Positions 1 to 9,155 of a stretch of DNA of 64,000 bases are shown here, in pieces. The notes under the pieces were generated by a model. That model saw only the letters and a list, made by a program, of their open reading frames with translations, had not been told where the DNA came from and did not search any database. The first letter of the stretch is position 1. Every line of letters starts with the position of its first letter. Made by a program: the position numbers and the translations under genes. Origin of the DNA: Dactylosporangium siamense. GTDB lineage: Bacteria > Actinomycetota > Actinomycetes > Mycobacteriales > Micromonosporaceae. The stretch covers positions 1 to 64,000 of the forward strand of contig NZ_BONQ01000128.1 of the NCBI RefSeq assembly GCF_016862795.1, given 5' to 3'.

Positions 1-1173
1 TGCGGGGAGACCGGCGCCGTAGTCGTTGCCGGGTTCGCGATAGATCGAGTGGATGTGGGTGATCCCGCCGGCGTTGGCGCCCTGTCCCTGCTGGTGCGCG
101 AACTCGATGGTGAAGGCCGGCCCCTGCACCCGGTAGTAGATGGGCTGGCCGATGGTGGTGGCTCCGTACCACGCGAAGGTGACCGAACCCAGGTCCTTCT
201 CGACGGCGGCGAGCTTGGCGGCGGCCTGCCCCGGGTTCAGCGGGGTGATCCACTCGTCGACCAGGGCCAGCAGCAGCTGCTTTTGCGCGTCGGTGAACGT
301 CGAGGCCTTGACACCCTCGGCGGCGAGGGTCTTGCCGTCCTGTCCGGCGCCGAGCACGATCTCCTTGACCGGTGCGGTGAGGATCGCCGCCTTCTGCTGG
401 GTCGCGTCGAGCGCGCCGACGAGCGCGAACGCCTTCCGTGTCTCGCCGCACAGGGGTTCGGCGCTGGTGCCGCCGGCCGGGTACGAGGCCGGCTGGGCAC
501 CCCACAGCGTCGGCGCGAGGGTCATCGCCTTGCCCGCGACGGTGATGTTGACGGCCAGGTGGTGCCCGCCGTACTGGATGGTCCACCTCCCGGTGGCGGC
601 GGGCGCGCCGACGAGCCGGATCCAGTAGTGATCGGCGCCGAAGTCGAGGTTCATGCCGCCGGACGCGGCGAGGACCCCGTCGGCGGTCGAGATCTGGGTG
701 ACCTGCCGGTAGCCCTCGTCGCTCAGGGCCGCCTTCAGCACGTCCTGGGCCGCGGTCCGCTGCGCCGCGGTCAGCTTGTCCATGCGCAGGCCGGCCCGCT
801 TGAACAGCTGGTCGGGCAGGTTCGACCACAGCGACAGGTTCTCCTGGGTGCGCTCGGCCTGCACGGCGGTCTGCTGGGTCGCGTCGAGGGTGCCGAGGAA
901 CGCCTGGGTCGCGGTGAGGGTCGCGGCGGCCGCGCCCGGGTCTGTGGAGGCGGCCGGGTTTGTGGAAGCGGCCGGGTTTGTGGCTGCGGCCGGCGCCGCG
1001 GTGGCGCAGCCGGTTGCCGCCGCGGACGACGACCCGCCGGCCTGGGTGGCGGCGGTGCTCGGGGCGGCGGTGCCGGTCGTGCCGCCGTCGCCGGATGAGC
1101 AGCCGGCGACGGCGAGCAGCAGCCCGGCGGCGATGCCCGATGCGGCGCGGCGGGCACTGAGGTGACGCGGCAA
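1..1173 (-). CDS. DUF3500-family lipoprotein (3' part outside window)
   Basis: The product begins with a TTG codon preceded by GGGAG seven bases upstream. It opens with a short lipoprotein signal ending in the lipobox AVAGC, so it should be lipid-anchored on the outer face of the membrane. A Thr/Asn/Pro/Ala/Ser linker with small repeats follows. The body resembles DUF3500 proteins: a repeated helical segment of the type FLGTLDATQQ / LVGALDATQQ, and a central GGHHLAVNITV segment where the family usually has GHHLSLNFTV. The function of the family is not established. The reading frame is open to the window edge (391 codons), so the C-terminus is missing. Family assignment is by pattern recall and is moderately sure. 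Confidence 0.75.
   Translation of the reverse strand, partial: MPRHLSARRAASGIAAGLLLAVAGCSSGDGGTTGTAAPSTAATQAGGSSSAAATGCATAAPAAATNPAASTNPAASTDPGAAAATLTATQAFLGTLDATQQTAVQAERTQENLSLWSNLPDQLFKRAGLRMDKLTAAQRTAAQDVLKAALSDEGYRQVTQISTADGVLAASGGMNLDFGADHYWIRLVGAPAATGRWTIQYGGHHLAVNITVAGKAMTLAPTLWGAQPASYPAGGTSAEPLCGETRKAFALVGALDATQQKAAILTAPVKEIVLGAGQDGKTLAAEGVKASTFTDAQKQLLLALVDEWITPLNPGQAAAKLAAVEKDLGSVTFAWYGATTIGQPIYYRVQGPAFTIEFAHQQGQGANAGGITHIHSIYREPGNDYGAGLPA
937..990. repeat. 18-bp tandem repeat (3 copies) in the lipoprotein linker
   Basis: Three imperfect 18-bp units with the core CGGGTTTGTGGAAGCGGC lie in phase in the DUF3500 lipoprotein gene. They encode six-residue Ala/Ser/Thr/Asn/Pro repeats between the lipobox and the folded domain, so they set spacer length. 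Confidence 0.8.
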
Positions 1174-1226
1174 GGCATTGCTCCCGATAAGTCCGTATTT
1201 ATCCGGACACTGTAGCAAGGAGCGGG

Positions 1227-2636
1227 TCAGGCGGGCGGGAACCGGACGGTGACGACCGTCCCGTGGGGGTGGTTCGGGCCGGCGGTCACCGTGCCGCCGT
1301 GCTGAGCGGCGGTCTGCGCGACGATCGCCAGCCCGAGTCCGGAGCCCGGCATGCCACGGGCGGCGGCCGCCCGGTAGAAGCGGTCGAAGACGTGCGGGAG
1401 GTCGGCGGCGTCGATCCCCGGCCCACCGTCGGTCACCACCAGGCGGGCCCAGCCGTCGCCGTCGATGGACAGCTCGGTGTGCACGACACCGCCCGGCGGG
1501 CTCCACTTCGCCGCGTTGTCGAGGACGTTGACGAGCATCCGCTCCAGCTCGTTCGGCCGGCCGTGCACGGTCACCGGCCGCAGGTCGGTGCTGAACGTGA
1601 CCGCCGGGACCCGGATGCGGACCCGGTCGATCGCGGCGTCGGCGACGTCGGTCAGCTCGACGTCCTCGGCCGGCTCCCGGGTGGTCTCCTCCCGGGCCAG
1701 CTCGACCAGCTCGGTGGTGAGCGCGGCCAGCTCACCGACCTGCGCGTCGAGGTCCCGCAGCAGCTTCGCCCGCTCCTCCGGCGGCAGCCGGTGCGCCAGC
1801 TCCGGCTGCCGCTCGACCGCGAGCAGCAGCTCGATGTTGGTCCGGATACTGGTCAGCGGGGTCCGCAGCTCGTGGCTGGCGTCCTCGACCAGGGTCCGCT
1901 GCGACTGGCGGGCGGCGTCGATCGCGGCGAGCATCGTGTTCACGGACTGGCCGAGGCGGGCGATCTCGTCGACGCCGTGGATCGGGACGGGCCGGTTCAG
2001 GTCCATGGTGACCGCGACGTCCTCGACGGCCTTCGTCAGCTGCTGCACCGGCACCAGGCCGGCCCGGGCGACGGTGCGGCCGAGCGCGGCGGCGCCGCCG
2101 ATGCCGAGGATGCAGCCGGCGGCCATGAGCAGGCCGAAGACGGTCAGCGTCCGGTTCGCCGGGCCCTGGTCGGCGGCCACCTGCACGGCGCCGCCGCCAC
2201 GGTCCGCCGGGACGGTCAGCATCAGGTAGCTGCGCCCGTCCACATCGACCCGTTCCTGCTGCCGCGGCGCCTGGCCGGCCGCGACCCGCCGGGCGCCGTC
2301 GGTGACCGGCAGCCCGTTCGTGGAGCCGGCCACGACGGTGGCGTCCCGGCCGAGGAACTGCCAGCGCGGGCCGATGTCGCGCCGGTGCCGCAGGTCCCGC
2401 CGGCCGGCCGGCCCCAGCGGCGGCCCGCCGTCGCGCCACTGCTCCGGCTGCGCGGCGATCTCCCGTGCGTCGGTGTCCAGCTGCGACTGCAGCTGCTCGC
2501 GCTGGATCTGGCTGACCGCCGCGAACGCGATCCCGGCGACGGTCAGCACGGCCGCCGCGACGGCCGCGGTGACCAGCAGCGACAGCCGGTCGTGCAGGGT
2601 GCGCCGGCGCCACCACTGCCGGAACGGCCCTTTCAC
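1227..2636 (-). CDS. Sensor histidine kinase
   Basis: A 469-residue membrane kinase. One membrane segment lies at about residues 18-42, an extracytoplasmic sensor region follows, and a second membrane segment lies at about 163-188, then HAMP, HisKA and HATPase_c. The phosphoacceptor is His255 in [10 protein letters not shown]. The ATP-binding domain has the N box [10 protein letters not shown] (Asn374), DGGPGI and GSGLGLAIV. The start codon overlaps the stop of the response-regulator gene by four bases, so the two are co-translated. The architecture resembles actinobacterial MprB/TcrY-type kinases. The next genes downstream of the regulator's promoter side encode an FMN-binding protein and a flavocytochrome, which may be targets. 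The signal is unknown. Confidence 0.93.
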   Translation of the reverse strand: MKGPFRQWWRRRTLHDRLSLLVTAAVAAAVLTVAGIAFAAVSQIQREQLQSQLDTDAREIAAQPEQWRDGGPPLGPAGRRDLRHRRDIGPRWQFLGRDATVVAGSTNGLPVTDGARRVAAGQAPRQQERVDVDGRSYLMLTVPADRGGGAVQVAADQGPANRTLTVFGLLMAAGCILGIGGAAALGRTVARAGLVPVQQLTKAVEDVAVTMDLNRPVPIHGVDEIARLGQSVNTMLAAIDAARQSQRTLVEDASHELRTPLTSIRTNIELLLAVERQPELAHRLPPEERAKLLRDLDAQVGELAALTTELVELAREETTREPAEDVELTDVADAAIDRVRIRVPAVTFSTDLRPVTVHGRPNELERMLVNVLDNAAKWSPPGGVVHTELSIDGDGWARLVVTDGGPGIDAADLPHVFDRFYRAAAARGMPGSGLGLAIVAQTAAQHGGTVTAGPNHPHGTVVTVRFPPA

Positions 2637-3334
2637 AGCGGCTCCTCGCGCAGCACGAAACCGACCCCGCGCACCGTGTGCAGCAGCCGGGGACTGCCGT
2701 CGGCCTCCAGCTTGCGGCGCAGGTAGCCGAGGTACACGTGGATGCTGTTGGACGTCTCGCCGAAGTCGTAGCCCCAGACGAGCTCGAACAGGACGCTGCG
2801 GGTCAGGACCTGCCGCGGGTGGCGCAGGAACACCTCGAGGATGGTGAACTCGGTGCGGGTCAGCCGCAGCGGCTGCTCACCCCGCCACACCTCCCGGGTC
2901 GCCGGGTCGAGGCGCAGATCCGCGAAGGCCAGCGGGCCGGGCGGGCCGGGTGCGTCCGCCGGCGGCGTGGTGAGCAGGGAGCGGCGCAGCAGCGCCCGGA
3001 TCCTGGCCAGCAGCTCCTGCAGCGCGAACGGTTTGACGAGGTAGTCGTCGGCGCCCGCGTCGAGCCCGGCGACCCGGTCGCCGACGCTGTCGCGGGCGGT
3101 CAGCATCAGCACCGGCACCAGCAGGCCCTCGCCCCGCAGCCGCCGGCACGCCTGCAGCCCGTCCATCCGCGGCATGCTCACGTCCAGGATCACGGCGTCG
3201 GGCTCGTCGGTGCGGGCGGCCTCCAGTGCCTCCTGCCCGTCGCGAGCGGTGTCGACCTGGTACCCCTCGAACCGCAGCGTCCGCGCGAGGGAGTCCCGCA
3301 CGGCGGCGTCGTCGTCCACGACCAGGATCCGCAT
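2633..3334 (-). CDS. OmpR/PhoB-type response regulator
   Basis: A receiver domain with acidic pocket VVDDD and phospho-acceptor Asp51 in VILDVSMP is followed by a winged-helix DNA-binding domain ending with the typical recognition segment ([13 protein letters not shown]) and VRGVGFVL. The start chosen is the ATG of MRILVVDDD, the canonical receiver N-terminus; an ATG six codons upstream is possible. The gene overlaps the kinase start by four bases (ATGA). It resembles MprA/TcrX-type regulators. The FMN_bind gene ends about 40 bases before it on the same strand, so all four genes could be read from one promoter upstream of the flavocytochrome. Confidence 0.93.
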   Translation of the reverse strand: MRILVVDDDAAVRDSLARTLRFEGYQVDTARDGQEALEAARTDEPDAVILDVSMPRMDGLQACRRLRGEGLLVPVLMLTARDSVGDRVAGLDAGADDYLVKPFALQELLARIRALLRRSLLTTPPADAPGPPGPLAFADLRLDPATREVWRGEQPLRLTRTEFTILEVFLRHPRQVLTRSVLFELVWGYDFGETSNSIHVYLGYLRRKLEADGSPRLLHTVRGVGFVLREEPL

Positions 3335-3373
3335 CTGCCAGCTATACCCCATGTCGGGCCCGATCGGGTGCGG

Positions 3374-3844
3374 TCACGTCAAGTGTGCGGCGTCGAGGGC
3401 GGCCTGTAGCGACTCCTTGTAGCCCTCGCTGGTGACGGTGGCGCCGGACACGGCGTCGATGTCGGCGCTCTGCGCGGCGAGGGTTTCCCGGGTGAGGATC
3501 GGCAGGGCCCGGGCGTTGATCTGGCGGTCCCTGCCGTTGGCCTGTGGGTAGACGGGCACGGTCACGGCGGTGATCTTCCCGCCGGAGACGGTGATGGTGA
3601 CCTGGACGTCACCCCAGCGGGTCGACGCCACCGAACCGTCGTAGGCGGTCCCGCCGGCGGTGGTCCCGCTGCCGCCGCTCGTGCCGCCGCTTGTGCCGCC
3701 GCTCGTGGTGCCGCCGCCGGACGAGGTGGGGCCGGTGGCGGTCGCGGTCGTCGCGGTGTCGCCGCCCATCGTGCTGGTGCGGTAGCTGAACAGCAGCACC
3801 ACCGCGGTCAGCGTCGACAGCAGCCACAAGGTGATCCGTCGCAA
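3374..3844 (-). CDS. Membrane-anchored FMN-binding domain protein
   Basis: A 156-residue protein: an N-terminal membrane anchor (about residues 5-22), a low-complexity Gly/Ser/Thr linker (about 38-68) and a C-terminal FMN_bind domain. The conserved SGATVTS motif (residues 133-139) holds the Thr that in this family carries FMN covalently through a phosphoester bond. It should sit outside the membrane and pass electrons. It lies 18 bases after a ferric-reductase-like flavocytochrome on the same strand, a common pairing, so electrons may flow from NAD(P)H via that protein to this flavin. The final acceptor is unknown. The linker is encoded by short GGCACxAGC-like repeats. Confidence 0.9.
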   Translation of the reverse strand: MRRITLWLLSTLTAVVLLFSYRTSTMGGDTATTATATGPTSSGGGTTSGGTSGGTSGGSGTTAGGTAYDGSVASTRWGDVQVTITVSGGKITAVTVPVYPQANGRDRQINARALPILTRETLAAQSADIDAVSGATVTSEGYKESLQAALDAAHLT

Positions 3845-3862
3845 CGGGAGGGTCCTTTCCGG

Positions 3863-5236
3863 TTACCAGGCGAACTGTTCGGTGTGCACGCGCCCGGCCG
3901 GGACGCCGGCACCGCGGGCGGCGGCCCGCACGGCGGCGGTCCACTCGTCCGGCCCGCAGACGTAGACCTGGGAGTCGGCGATCCGCGGCGCGATCCGGCG
4001 CAGCGCCGCGACGTCGCCGGGCCCGGACAGGTCCCGCGGCAGCCACGAGCCGCCCCCGGCGCGCGGGCCGTGCAGGTGGACGACCCGGACGCCGCGCTCC
4101 CGGGCCAGCCAGTCCAGCTCGTCGCGGAACGCCACGTCGGCCACGCTGCGCGACCGGTAGACCAGCGTCGCCTCGCGGAAGCCGTAAGGCAGCTCGCCGA
4201 GCAGGGCCAGCAGCGGCGTCACGCCGATGCCGCAGGCCAGCATCAGGACGGGGCCGCCGGTGTACGACTCGCCGGTGAGCCGCCCGTAGGGACCCTCGAC
4301 GAACGCGCGGGTGCCGGGAGCGAGCGTGGCGACCCGGGCGCTGCCGTCGCCGAGATCCTTGACGGTGATGCGCAGGACGCCGGTGTGCGGGGTCGCCGAC
4401 AGCGAGAACGGGTGCGAGCGGGTCCAGCCGGGACCGTCCAGGAACCGCCACTGCAGGAACTGCCCGGCCCGCACCGGCAGCTCGTCGAGGTGCCGGCCGG
4501 TCAGGTACACCGACGTCAGCCCCGGCCCCTCCGGCACGACGCGGCTCACGGTCAGCCGGTGCCGGGCGTTGCGCCACACCGGCAGGCCGAGCCGGTACAC
4601 CAGCACCGCGCCGGCGGACATCGCGTAGAGCGTCCACCAGTACACCCTGGACAGCGGCGAAACCAGGAAGTCCGCGCCGGTCCACAGCTGGTGCGGCAGC
4701 GCGAGCCCGACGCCGAGGTAGGCGTAGAGGTGCAGCAGGTGCCACGACTCGTAACGCAGGCGGCGGCGCGCGGCGCGTACCGAGGTCACCGCGACCATGA
4801 CCACGAGGACCGTGCCGGCGGTCGCGAGGAGCATCCCGGGGTAGTCCACGACCATGTCCCACAGCTCGGCGAAGGCGTTCGCGTCGGCCGCGGCAGCGTA
4901 CCCGAGCACGATGAGCACGATGTGCGCCAGCATCAGGTGCAGCGAGCCGAACCCGGTCCACCGGTGCCAGCGGGCCAGCCGGTCCTGGCCGAACGCCCGC
5001 TCGACGAGCGGGATGCGGGCCATCAGCAGCACCTGGAGCAGCAGCAGGTCCGAGGCGAGCAGACCGGTGAGCCGGCCCGTCGCGGACAGCGCCCCGGCGC
5101 CGCCGCCGAGGGTGTCCTGGACGCCGCGGTTCGCGACCCACAGCGCGGTGACGACGAGCAGGCTCACCACCGCCGCGGCGCCGGCCGCGTCCGCCCACCA
5201 GCGGGGCGTGCCGCTGGTGGCCGCTCGTGTCGTCAT
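3863..5236 (-). CDS. Ferric-reductase-like transmembrane flavocytochrome
   Basis: A 457-residue protein. The N-terminal half has about six membrane helices with paired histidines (HRWTGFGSLHLMLAH and YESWHLLHLY) expected to hold b hemes. It is followed by a ferredoxin-reductase-type FAD domain (GQFLQWRF, HPFSLS) and an NAD(P) domain (LMLACGIGVTPLLALL, VYVCGPDEW) that ends in the usual aromatic tail EQFAW. The protein should take electrons from cytosolic NAD(P)H across the membrane. It is the first gene of a likely operon with FMN_bind, the response regulator and the kinase. The substrate could be a metal or an extracytoplasmic flavoprotein; the sequence does not decide. Confidence 0.9.
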   Translation of the reverse strand: MTTRAATSGTPRWWADAAGAAAVVSLLVVTALWVANRGVQDTLGGGAGALSATGRLTGLLASDLLLLQVLLMARIPLVERAFGQDRLARWHRWTGFGSLHLMLAHIVLIVLGYAAAADANAFAELWDMVVDYPGMLLATAGTVLVVMVAVTSVRAARRRLRYESWHLLHLYAYLGVGLALPHQLWTGADFLVSPLSRVYWWTLYAMSAGAVLVYRLGLPVWRNARHRLTVSRVVPEGPGLTSVYLTGRHLDELPVRAGQFLQWRFLDGPGWTRSHPFSLSATPHTGVLRITVKDLGDGSARVATLAPGTRAFVEGPYGRLTGESYTGGPVLMLACGIGVTPLLALLGELPYGFREATLVYRSRSVADVAFRDELDWLARERGVRVVHLHGPRAGGGSWLPRDLSGPGDVAALRRIAPRIADSQVYVCGPDEWTAAVRAAARGAGVPAGRVHTEQFAW

Positions 5237-5310
5237 GGTCCCAACGATCGGTCCGGCACGTGAGAGGACCGTCGGGCGCCGATAAAGGTTTCATAAGAAA
5301 TGCGCCGGGC

Positions 5311-6756
5311 TCAGGTGGTCAGGTTCTGCCAGGCGTCGGCGGGCAGCAGGTAGCCGGCGCGGACGTTGGCCACGTCGGCGAGGATCACCTTGGCGAGGTA
5401 GCCGGCGCGGTGCGGGTACAGCCGGTCGAGGGTCGCCGCGTCGAACGGCTCGTGCGTGCCGAACAGCCGGCAGAACGTCTCGCCGGTGTTGTCGCCGGTG
5501 TTCAGCGCGGTCGGCACCGACACCTGCGACAACCGGATCCCGCCGGCGGCGAGGCCGAGCGCGTCGCGGGTCCTCGTCCCGTCGGCGTTGAACAGCAGCG
5601 GCGGCGCGACCGGCGGTGGCGTGCCCCGCCGGACCCACCGCACCAGGTGCTCGTAGGCGGCGGCGACCACGTGGTCGAGGGGGACCCGGCTGAAGGGTGG
5701 CGAGCCGCACGTGTACTGCGGGGCGGCGCCGAGGTCGCGCACGGAGATCGGCGCCCGGTACTGCTGGCCCCGCCACCCGGAGTGGGCCGCGCCGGCGACC
5801 TCCCACCGGCGGAACCGGTCGGTGTCGGCGGGGCGTTGCGGGGTCCGCACGTCGGTCTCGGACAGCACCTGGAAGACCGGCTCGGCCCCGGCGCGGGTCG
5901 GTGCGGAGCCGACGATGAACGCGTAGCCATCGAAGACCGGGGCGACCTTCGGCAGGATGCTCTGGTAGTACACGGTCATCCGGGCCGCCGACTGGGACGC
6001 GCCGACGGCCAGGGTGGTGCGGACCCGCAGGCCGCCCATCGCCGTGCCGGTGACCGCCGCGGCGGCCCGGGCGTAGATGTCGTAGGACAGTTCGTCGGCG
6101 GTGAACCGCCCGCCGCCGGTGACGTCGAGGTCGCCGTAGCGGGCCGGGCTCCAGCCGCGGAGCTGGTCGACACCGACCCGTTGCGCGGACACGCCGATCC
6201 ACGCGTGCCCGGCCCGGGTGATCGCGTCGGCGTCCCAGAGCGCGTCGAGGTCGTAGCCGGCGGTCACGTTCTGCCACTCGACCAGCGCGGTGCCGCTGAA
6301 CCGGAGCTGGTGCACCGGCCGGCGGACCACGACCCGGGTCCGGAACGGCACACCGGTGGCGACCTGGTTGCCGACGGTGTCCCAGCCGGCGGCCGCGCCC
6401 GAGACGATGAACTCCTGCTCGACGTAGCCGGCGGCGGCGAGGTCGTCGGTGGTGGAGAAGAACGGATACGTGTCCCGGACGTCGGGCGAGCGGGGGTCGC
6501 CCGGGACGCTGCCGGGCAGCGGGCCGCTCACCGTCGCGCCGGCGACCGGCGTCCTGGCCGGCTCGGCGGCACCGCTCACCGTCACGCCGGCGACCGGCGT
6601 CGTGGCCGGCTCGGCGGCGCCGGTCACCGTCGCGCGAGCGGCCGGTGTCCTGGCAGGCTCGGCGGCGCCGGCCGGCCCGGCCGCGGCGAGCAGGCCCAGG
6701 ACCGTTGTGACGGCGACCGCGAGGCGCGCCGATGCATAGGTTGCCATGGATGCCAC
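5311..6756 (-). CDS. Secreted alpha/beta hydrolase, Abhydrolase_10-like
   Basis: A 481-residue protein with a Sec signal peptide (hydrophobic stretch LAVAVTTVLGLLAAAGPAGA). Next comes an Ala/Pro/Thr-rich region made of three 16-residue repeats beginning GAAEPA, then a long hydrolase domain. The probable nucleophile elbow is GASQS, and the chain carries features of the 'alpha/beta hydrolase domain' family (PF20091 type), such as ALVEWQNVTAGYD and GHAWIGVSAQRVGV. Substrates in this family are mostly unknown. The gene stands alone and is divergent from the conserved unknown at 6.9 kb, with a palindrome between them. The second of two nearby Met codons could also be the start. Confidence 0.82.
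   Translation of the reverse strand: MASMATYASARLAVAVTTVLGLLAAAGPAGAAEPARTPAARATVTGAAEPATTPVAGVTVSGAAEPARTPVAGATVSGPLPGSVPGDPRSPDVRDTYPFFSTTDDLAAAGYVEQEFIVSGAAAGWDTVGNQVATGVPFRTRVVVRRPVHQLRFSGTALVEWQNVTAGYDLDALWDADAITRAGHAWIGVSAQRVGVDQLRGWSPARYGDLDVTGGGRFTADELSYDIYARAAAAVTGTAMGGLRVRTTLAVGASQSAARMTVYYQSILPKVAPVFDGYAFIVGSAPTRAGAEPVFQVLSETDVRTPQRPADTDRFRRWEVAGAAHSGWRGQQYRAPISVRDLGAAPQYTCGSPPFSRVPLDHVVAAAYEHLVRWVRRGTPPPVAPPLLFNADGTRTRDALGLAAGGIRLSQVSVPTALNTGDNTGETFCRLFGTHEPFDAATLDRLYPHRAGYLAKVILADVANVRAGYLLPADAWQNLTT
6525..6668. repeat. 48-bp tandem repeat (3 copies) inside the hydrolase gene
   Basis: Three imperfect copies with an exact 48-bp period encode the 16-residue GAAEPA-type repeats between the signal peptide and the hydrolase domain. 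The copies stay in frame, so copy number can change without breaking the gene. Confidence 0.88.
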
Positions 6757-6833
6757 CCTGGCCCCGGCGCCGGCTGTGGGGCATCGGTGGAATCGCCGGT
6801 CCCGCCGAAGGTGTTGCGACCGGCCGCGCCGTT

Positions 6834-6854
6834 GCTCATCATGATCATATGAGC
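6834..6854. promoter_or_regulatory. Palindrome in the divergent promoter region
   Basis: GCTCAT and ATGAGC arms flank a nine-base core that itself contains the palindrome ATGATCAT. It is AT-rich compared with its surroundings and lies between the secreted hydrolase (left) and the conserved unknown (right). It is a possible operator; no regulator gene is adjacent. Confidence 0.4.
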
Positions 6855-6886
6855 GCTTCCGTGAAGGGCGACGCCCGCCCGATGCG

Positions 6887-8404
6887 ATGACCGGCGACGC
6901 CCGGCAGACCTACTTCGGCCATGCGACGGCCCTCGCCGCGACGCACGGACCGGGACCATGGCCGCACGGCGGTCACCCACAGCCGGACCGCCCGCGGCCC
7001 CTGCTCTCCGACACCGTCCTCGACGGGGTCCTCACCCACCACGCCCGCAACACCCCCGACCCGGCCACCGCGACGCAGCTCGCCCACCTGATCCAGGCGC
7101 TGCTGACCGGTCCACCCACGCCGGCCGCGCTGCAGCACCTGCACGACGCCGCCGCCACGCACCGGGCCCTCAGCGTCGCCGACCCTCTCACCACCGAGCT
7201 GGCCGGCCTCGACCTGCCCACTGCGGGGCTGCGGCGGCTCGGGCGGTGGCTCGCCGAGCACGGCACGCACCCCAGCCCGGTCGCCCTCGGCCTGGTCCTG
7301 CTCGGGCTCGCCGGCGACCACCGCGACCGCGACCTGCTGCTGCTCCTGGGCACCCTGGAGAGCCTGAGCCTCTATGCGATCGTCGCCCTGGCCCGGTCGC
7401 AGCCCGACCCGGAAGCGGCGATCTTCACCCTCGCCCAGCGGGTCGACGGGTGGGGCCGCATCCACGCCGTGGAACGGCTGCGCGGCACCCCCGACCCGCG
7501 GATCAAGGCGTGGCTGCTGCGCGACGGCTTCCGCAACCGCATCATGGACGAGTACCTCGCCCACCTCGCGGCCACCACCGGCGACCTGCTCCAGGCGCTG
7601 CGCACCGCACCGGTCGACGACGCGCTCCTCGACGGCGCCGCCGGCATCCTGTCCGCGCTCTGCATCGGCGGGCCGGCCGAGGAGATCACCGACTACGCCG
7701 ACGCCGCCGAGACGATCGAGCAGTACCTCACCCTGGCCGGGCAACGACCGCCGAACCTCGAACGGATCGCCACCGTCCTGCGGCTGGCGCGGTTCCTCGC
7801 CTCGGACCGGGCCACGTATCCGGACCGCACCCGGCTGCGGCAGCGCTGCGACGGTCTCACCGGCCGGCCCGACTGGATCCTTGCCGCCGACCGCGCCCTG
7901 GACGACCCGGACCTGGCCCGGTTCCGGCTGGCGATCGCGCCGGCCCAGCACCTCGGGATCCCGACCCGCCCGCGCGTCCGGGCCCGCCTGCACGAGCATC
8001 CCGACGACCCGTACCTGTGGCAGGTGCTCACCGACGACATCGACGACGTCATCGCACTCGCGCGGCACCTGCTGCCACTGGACGCCCTCGGCACCGGACC
8101 CACCCGCGGCGGCCGGCGCGGCGCACTCCCGGCGCACCACGTCCTCGACCTCATCGTCGGCAGGCTCGACGCCCACCCCGGCAAGGGCTGGCCGCTGATC
8201 AGGGTCGCCCTCGCAAGCCCCACCACCCACAACCGCACCATGGCTGTCCGCGCCCTCGGTGCCTGGCCGGCCGGCACCGTCCCGGCCGAGGCGTTCGCCG
8301 CGGTCGAGCACGCGAGCCGGATCGAACCCGACGCCACCGTCCGCAACAAGCTGCGACACCTGCTGGGCACCTGGACCGGCGCGGATCCGGGTCCGTCACG
8401 ATGA
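6887..8404 (+). CDS. Conserved protein of unknown function, helical repeats
   Basis: A 505-residue soluble protein without signal peptide or membrane segment. It is rich in Leu, Ala, Arg and His and looks almost entirely alpha-helical, with HEAT-like helix pairs. One example is the central block around VALGLVLLGLAGDHRDRDLL and IHAVERLRGTPDPRIKAWLL. Similar proteins occur in actinobacteria and are sometimes misnamed in databases, so I give no function. The reading direction is supported by strong G/C in third codon positions on this strand. No clear ribosome site precedes the ATG, so a leaderless mRNA is possible. The 3' end overlaps the convergent hydrolase gene by nine bases. Confidence 0.75.
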   Translation: MTGDARQTYFGHATALAATHGPGPWPHGGHPQPDRPRPLLSDTVLDGVLTHHARNTPDPATATQLAHLIQALLTGPPTPAALQHLHDAAATHRALSVADPLTTELAGLDLPTAGLRRLGRWLAEHGTHPSPVALGLVLLGLAGDHRDRDLLLLLGTLESLSLYAIVALARSQPDPEAAIFTLAQRVDGWGRIHAVERLRGTPDPRIKAWLLRDGFRNRIMDEYLAHLAATTGDLLQALRTAPVDDALLDGAAGILSALCIGGPAEEITDYADAAETIEQYLTLAGQRPPNLERIATVLRLARFLASDRATYPDRTRLRQRCDGLTGRPDWILAADRALDDPDLARFRLAIAPAQHLGIPTRPRVRARLHEHPDDPYLWQVLTDDIDDVIALARHLLPLDALGTGPTRGGRRGALPAHHVLDLIVGRLDAHPGKGWPLIRVALASPTTHNRTMAVRALGAWPAGTVPAEAFAAVEHASRIEPDATVRNKLRHLLGTWTGADPGPSR

Positions 8405-9112
8405 TCCCTGCTCCTCGACGGTGTCGAGGAGCAGCGCGATGGCCCGGTTCGTGGCCTCGGGCGCGTGGACGTGCGGCCAGTGCCCCACTCCGGCGATCTC
8501 GGTCCCGCGGACCGTGGCCGGCAGCCGGTCCAGGCGCACCGGGATGTTGGCCCGCACGCACACCGCCGGGACGGTGAGGGCCCGCAGCCGCGTGGTGCTG
8601 TCGTAGGTGAACGTCCCGGCGACGACGGCCCGCACGACGTGCGCCGGCACCCGGTCCAGCCGGGCGAGCACCTCGGCCCGCCAGGCCGGCCCGTCGGCCG
8701 GGCGGAACGTCGCCGTGAAGAACCGCCGTATGGCCGGCCGGCCCAGCGGGGTCCGCAGCAGTGCCAGGGGTAGCCGGGCCAGGACGCGCAGGGGCGGTGG
8801 TAGCAGCAGCGGCACGTCGAGCAGCATGAGGCCCGCGACGAGGTCCGGGCGCTGCACCGCGAGCGACAGCGCGACCAGCCCGCCGTGACTGTGCCCGACG
8901 AGGACGCAGGGCCCCTCACCGGAGATGCGCCCGGCGAGCCGGCGGGCCTGCCCGTCGACGCCGAGATCCCCGGTCTCCGGCGGCTCGACGGCCACCACCC
9001 GCCGCTGGCGCGGTCCGGCTCCGGCGAACCGGGCGACCTGCGCGTCGAATTCCGTCCGGCTGCCGGCCAGTCCGGGCACGAGCACCAGCGGCTTCTTCGG
9101 GTATAGCTTCAT
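8396..9112 (-). CDS. Alpha/beta-fold hydrolase
   Basis: A 238-residue cytoplasmic hydrolase. An oxyanion strand LVLVPGLAG is followed by the nucleophile elbow GHSHGG and a C-terminal His in GVGHWPHVHAPE, with a lid-like helical region between. No signal peptide is present. It is divergent from a TetR gene, with an inverted repeat in the 43-bp gap, so TetR control is likely. A TATACT box lies seven bases before the ATG, which suggests a leaderless transcript. The substrate is not evident. Confidence 0.88.
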   Translation of the reverse strand: MKLYPKKPLVLVPGLAGSRTEFDAQVARFAGAGPRQRRVVAVEPPETGDLGVDGQARRLAGRISGEGPCVLVGHSHGGLVALSLAVQRPDLVAGLMLLDVPLLLPPPLRVLARLPLALLRTPLGRPAIRRFFTATFRPADGPAWRAEVLARLDRVPAHVVRAVVAGTFTYDSTTRLRALTVPAVCVRANIPVRLDRLPATVRGTEIAGVGHWPHVHAPEATNRAIALLLDTVEEQGSS

Positions 9113-9131
9113 GCAACTGAGTATAGTGAGG

Positions 9132-9146
9132 CTCTACCGAGTAGAG
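9132..9146. promoter_or_regulatory. Probable TetR operator between hydrolase and tetR
   Basis: CTCTAC and GTAGAG are perfect arms around CGA. The site sits in the 43-bp divergent gap, next to a TATACT/TATAGT overlap that could serve as -10 box in both directions. Self-regulation and control of the hydrolase by the adjacent TetR is the simplest reading. Confidence 0.6.
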
Positions 9147-9155
9147 TGTGTCGTC

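Noticed and set aside
6845-8359. Long leftward open frame opposite the conserved unknown gene
   Set aside because: It is the antisense of a gene whose third codon positions are strongly G/C on the other strand; composition is not protein-like.
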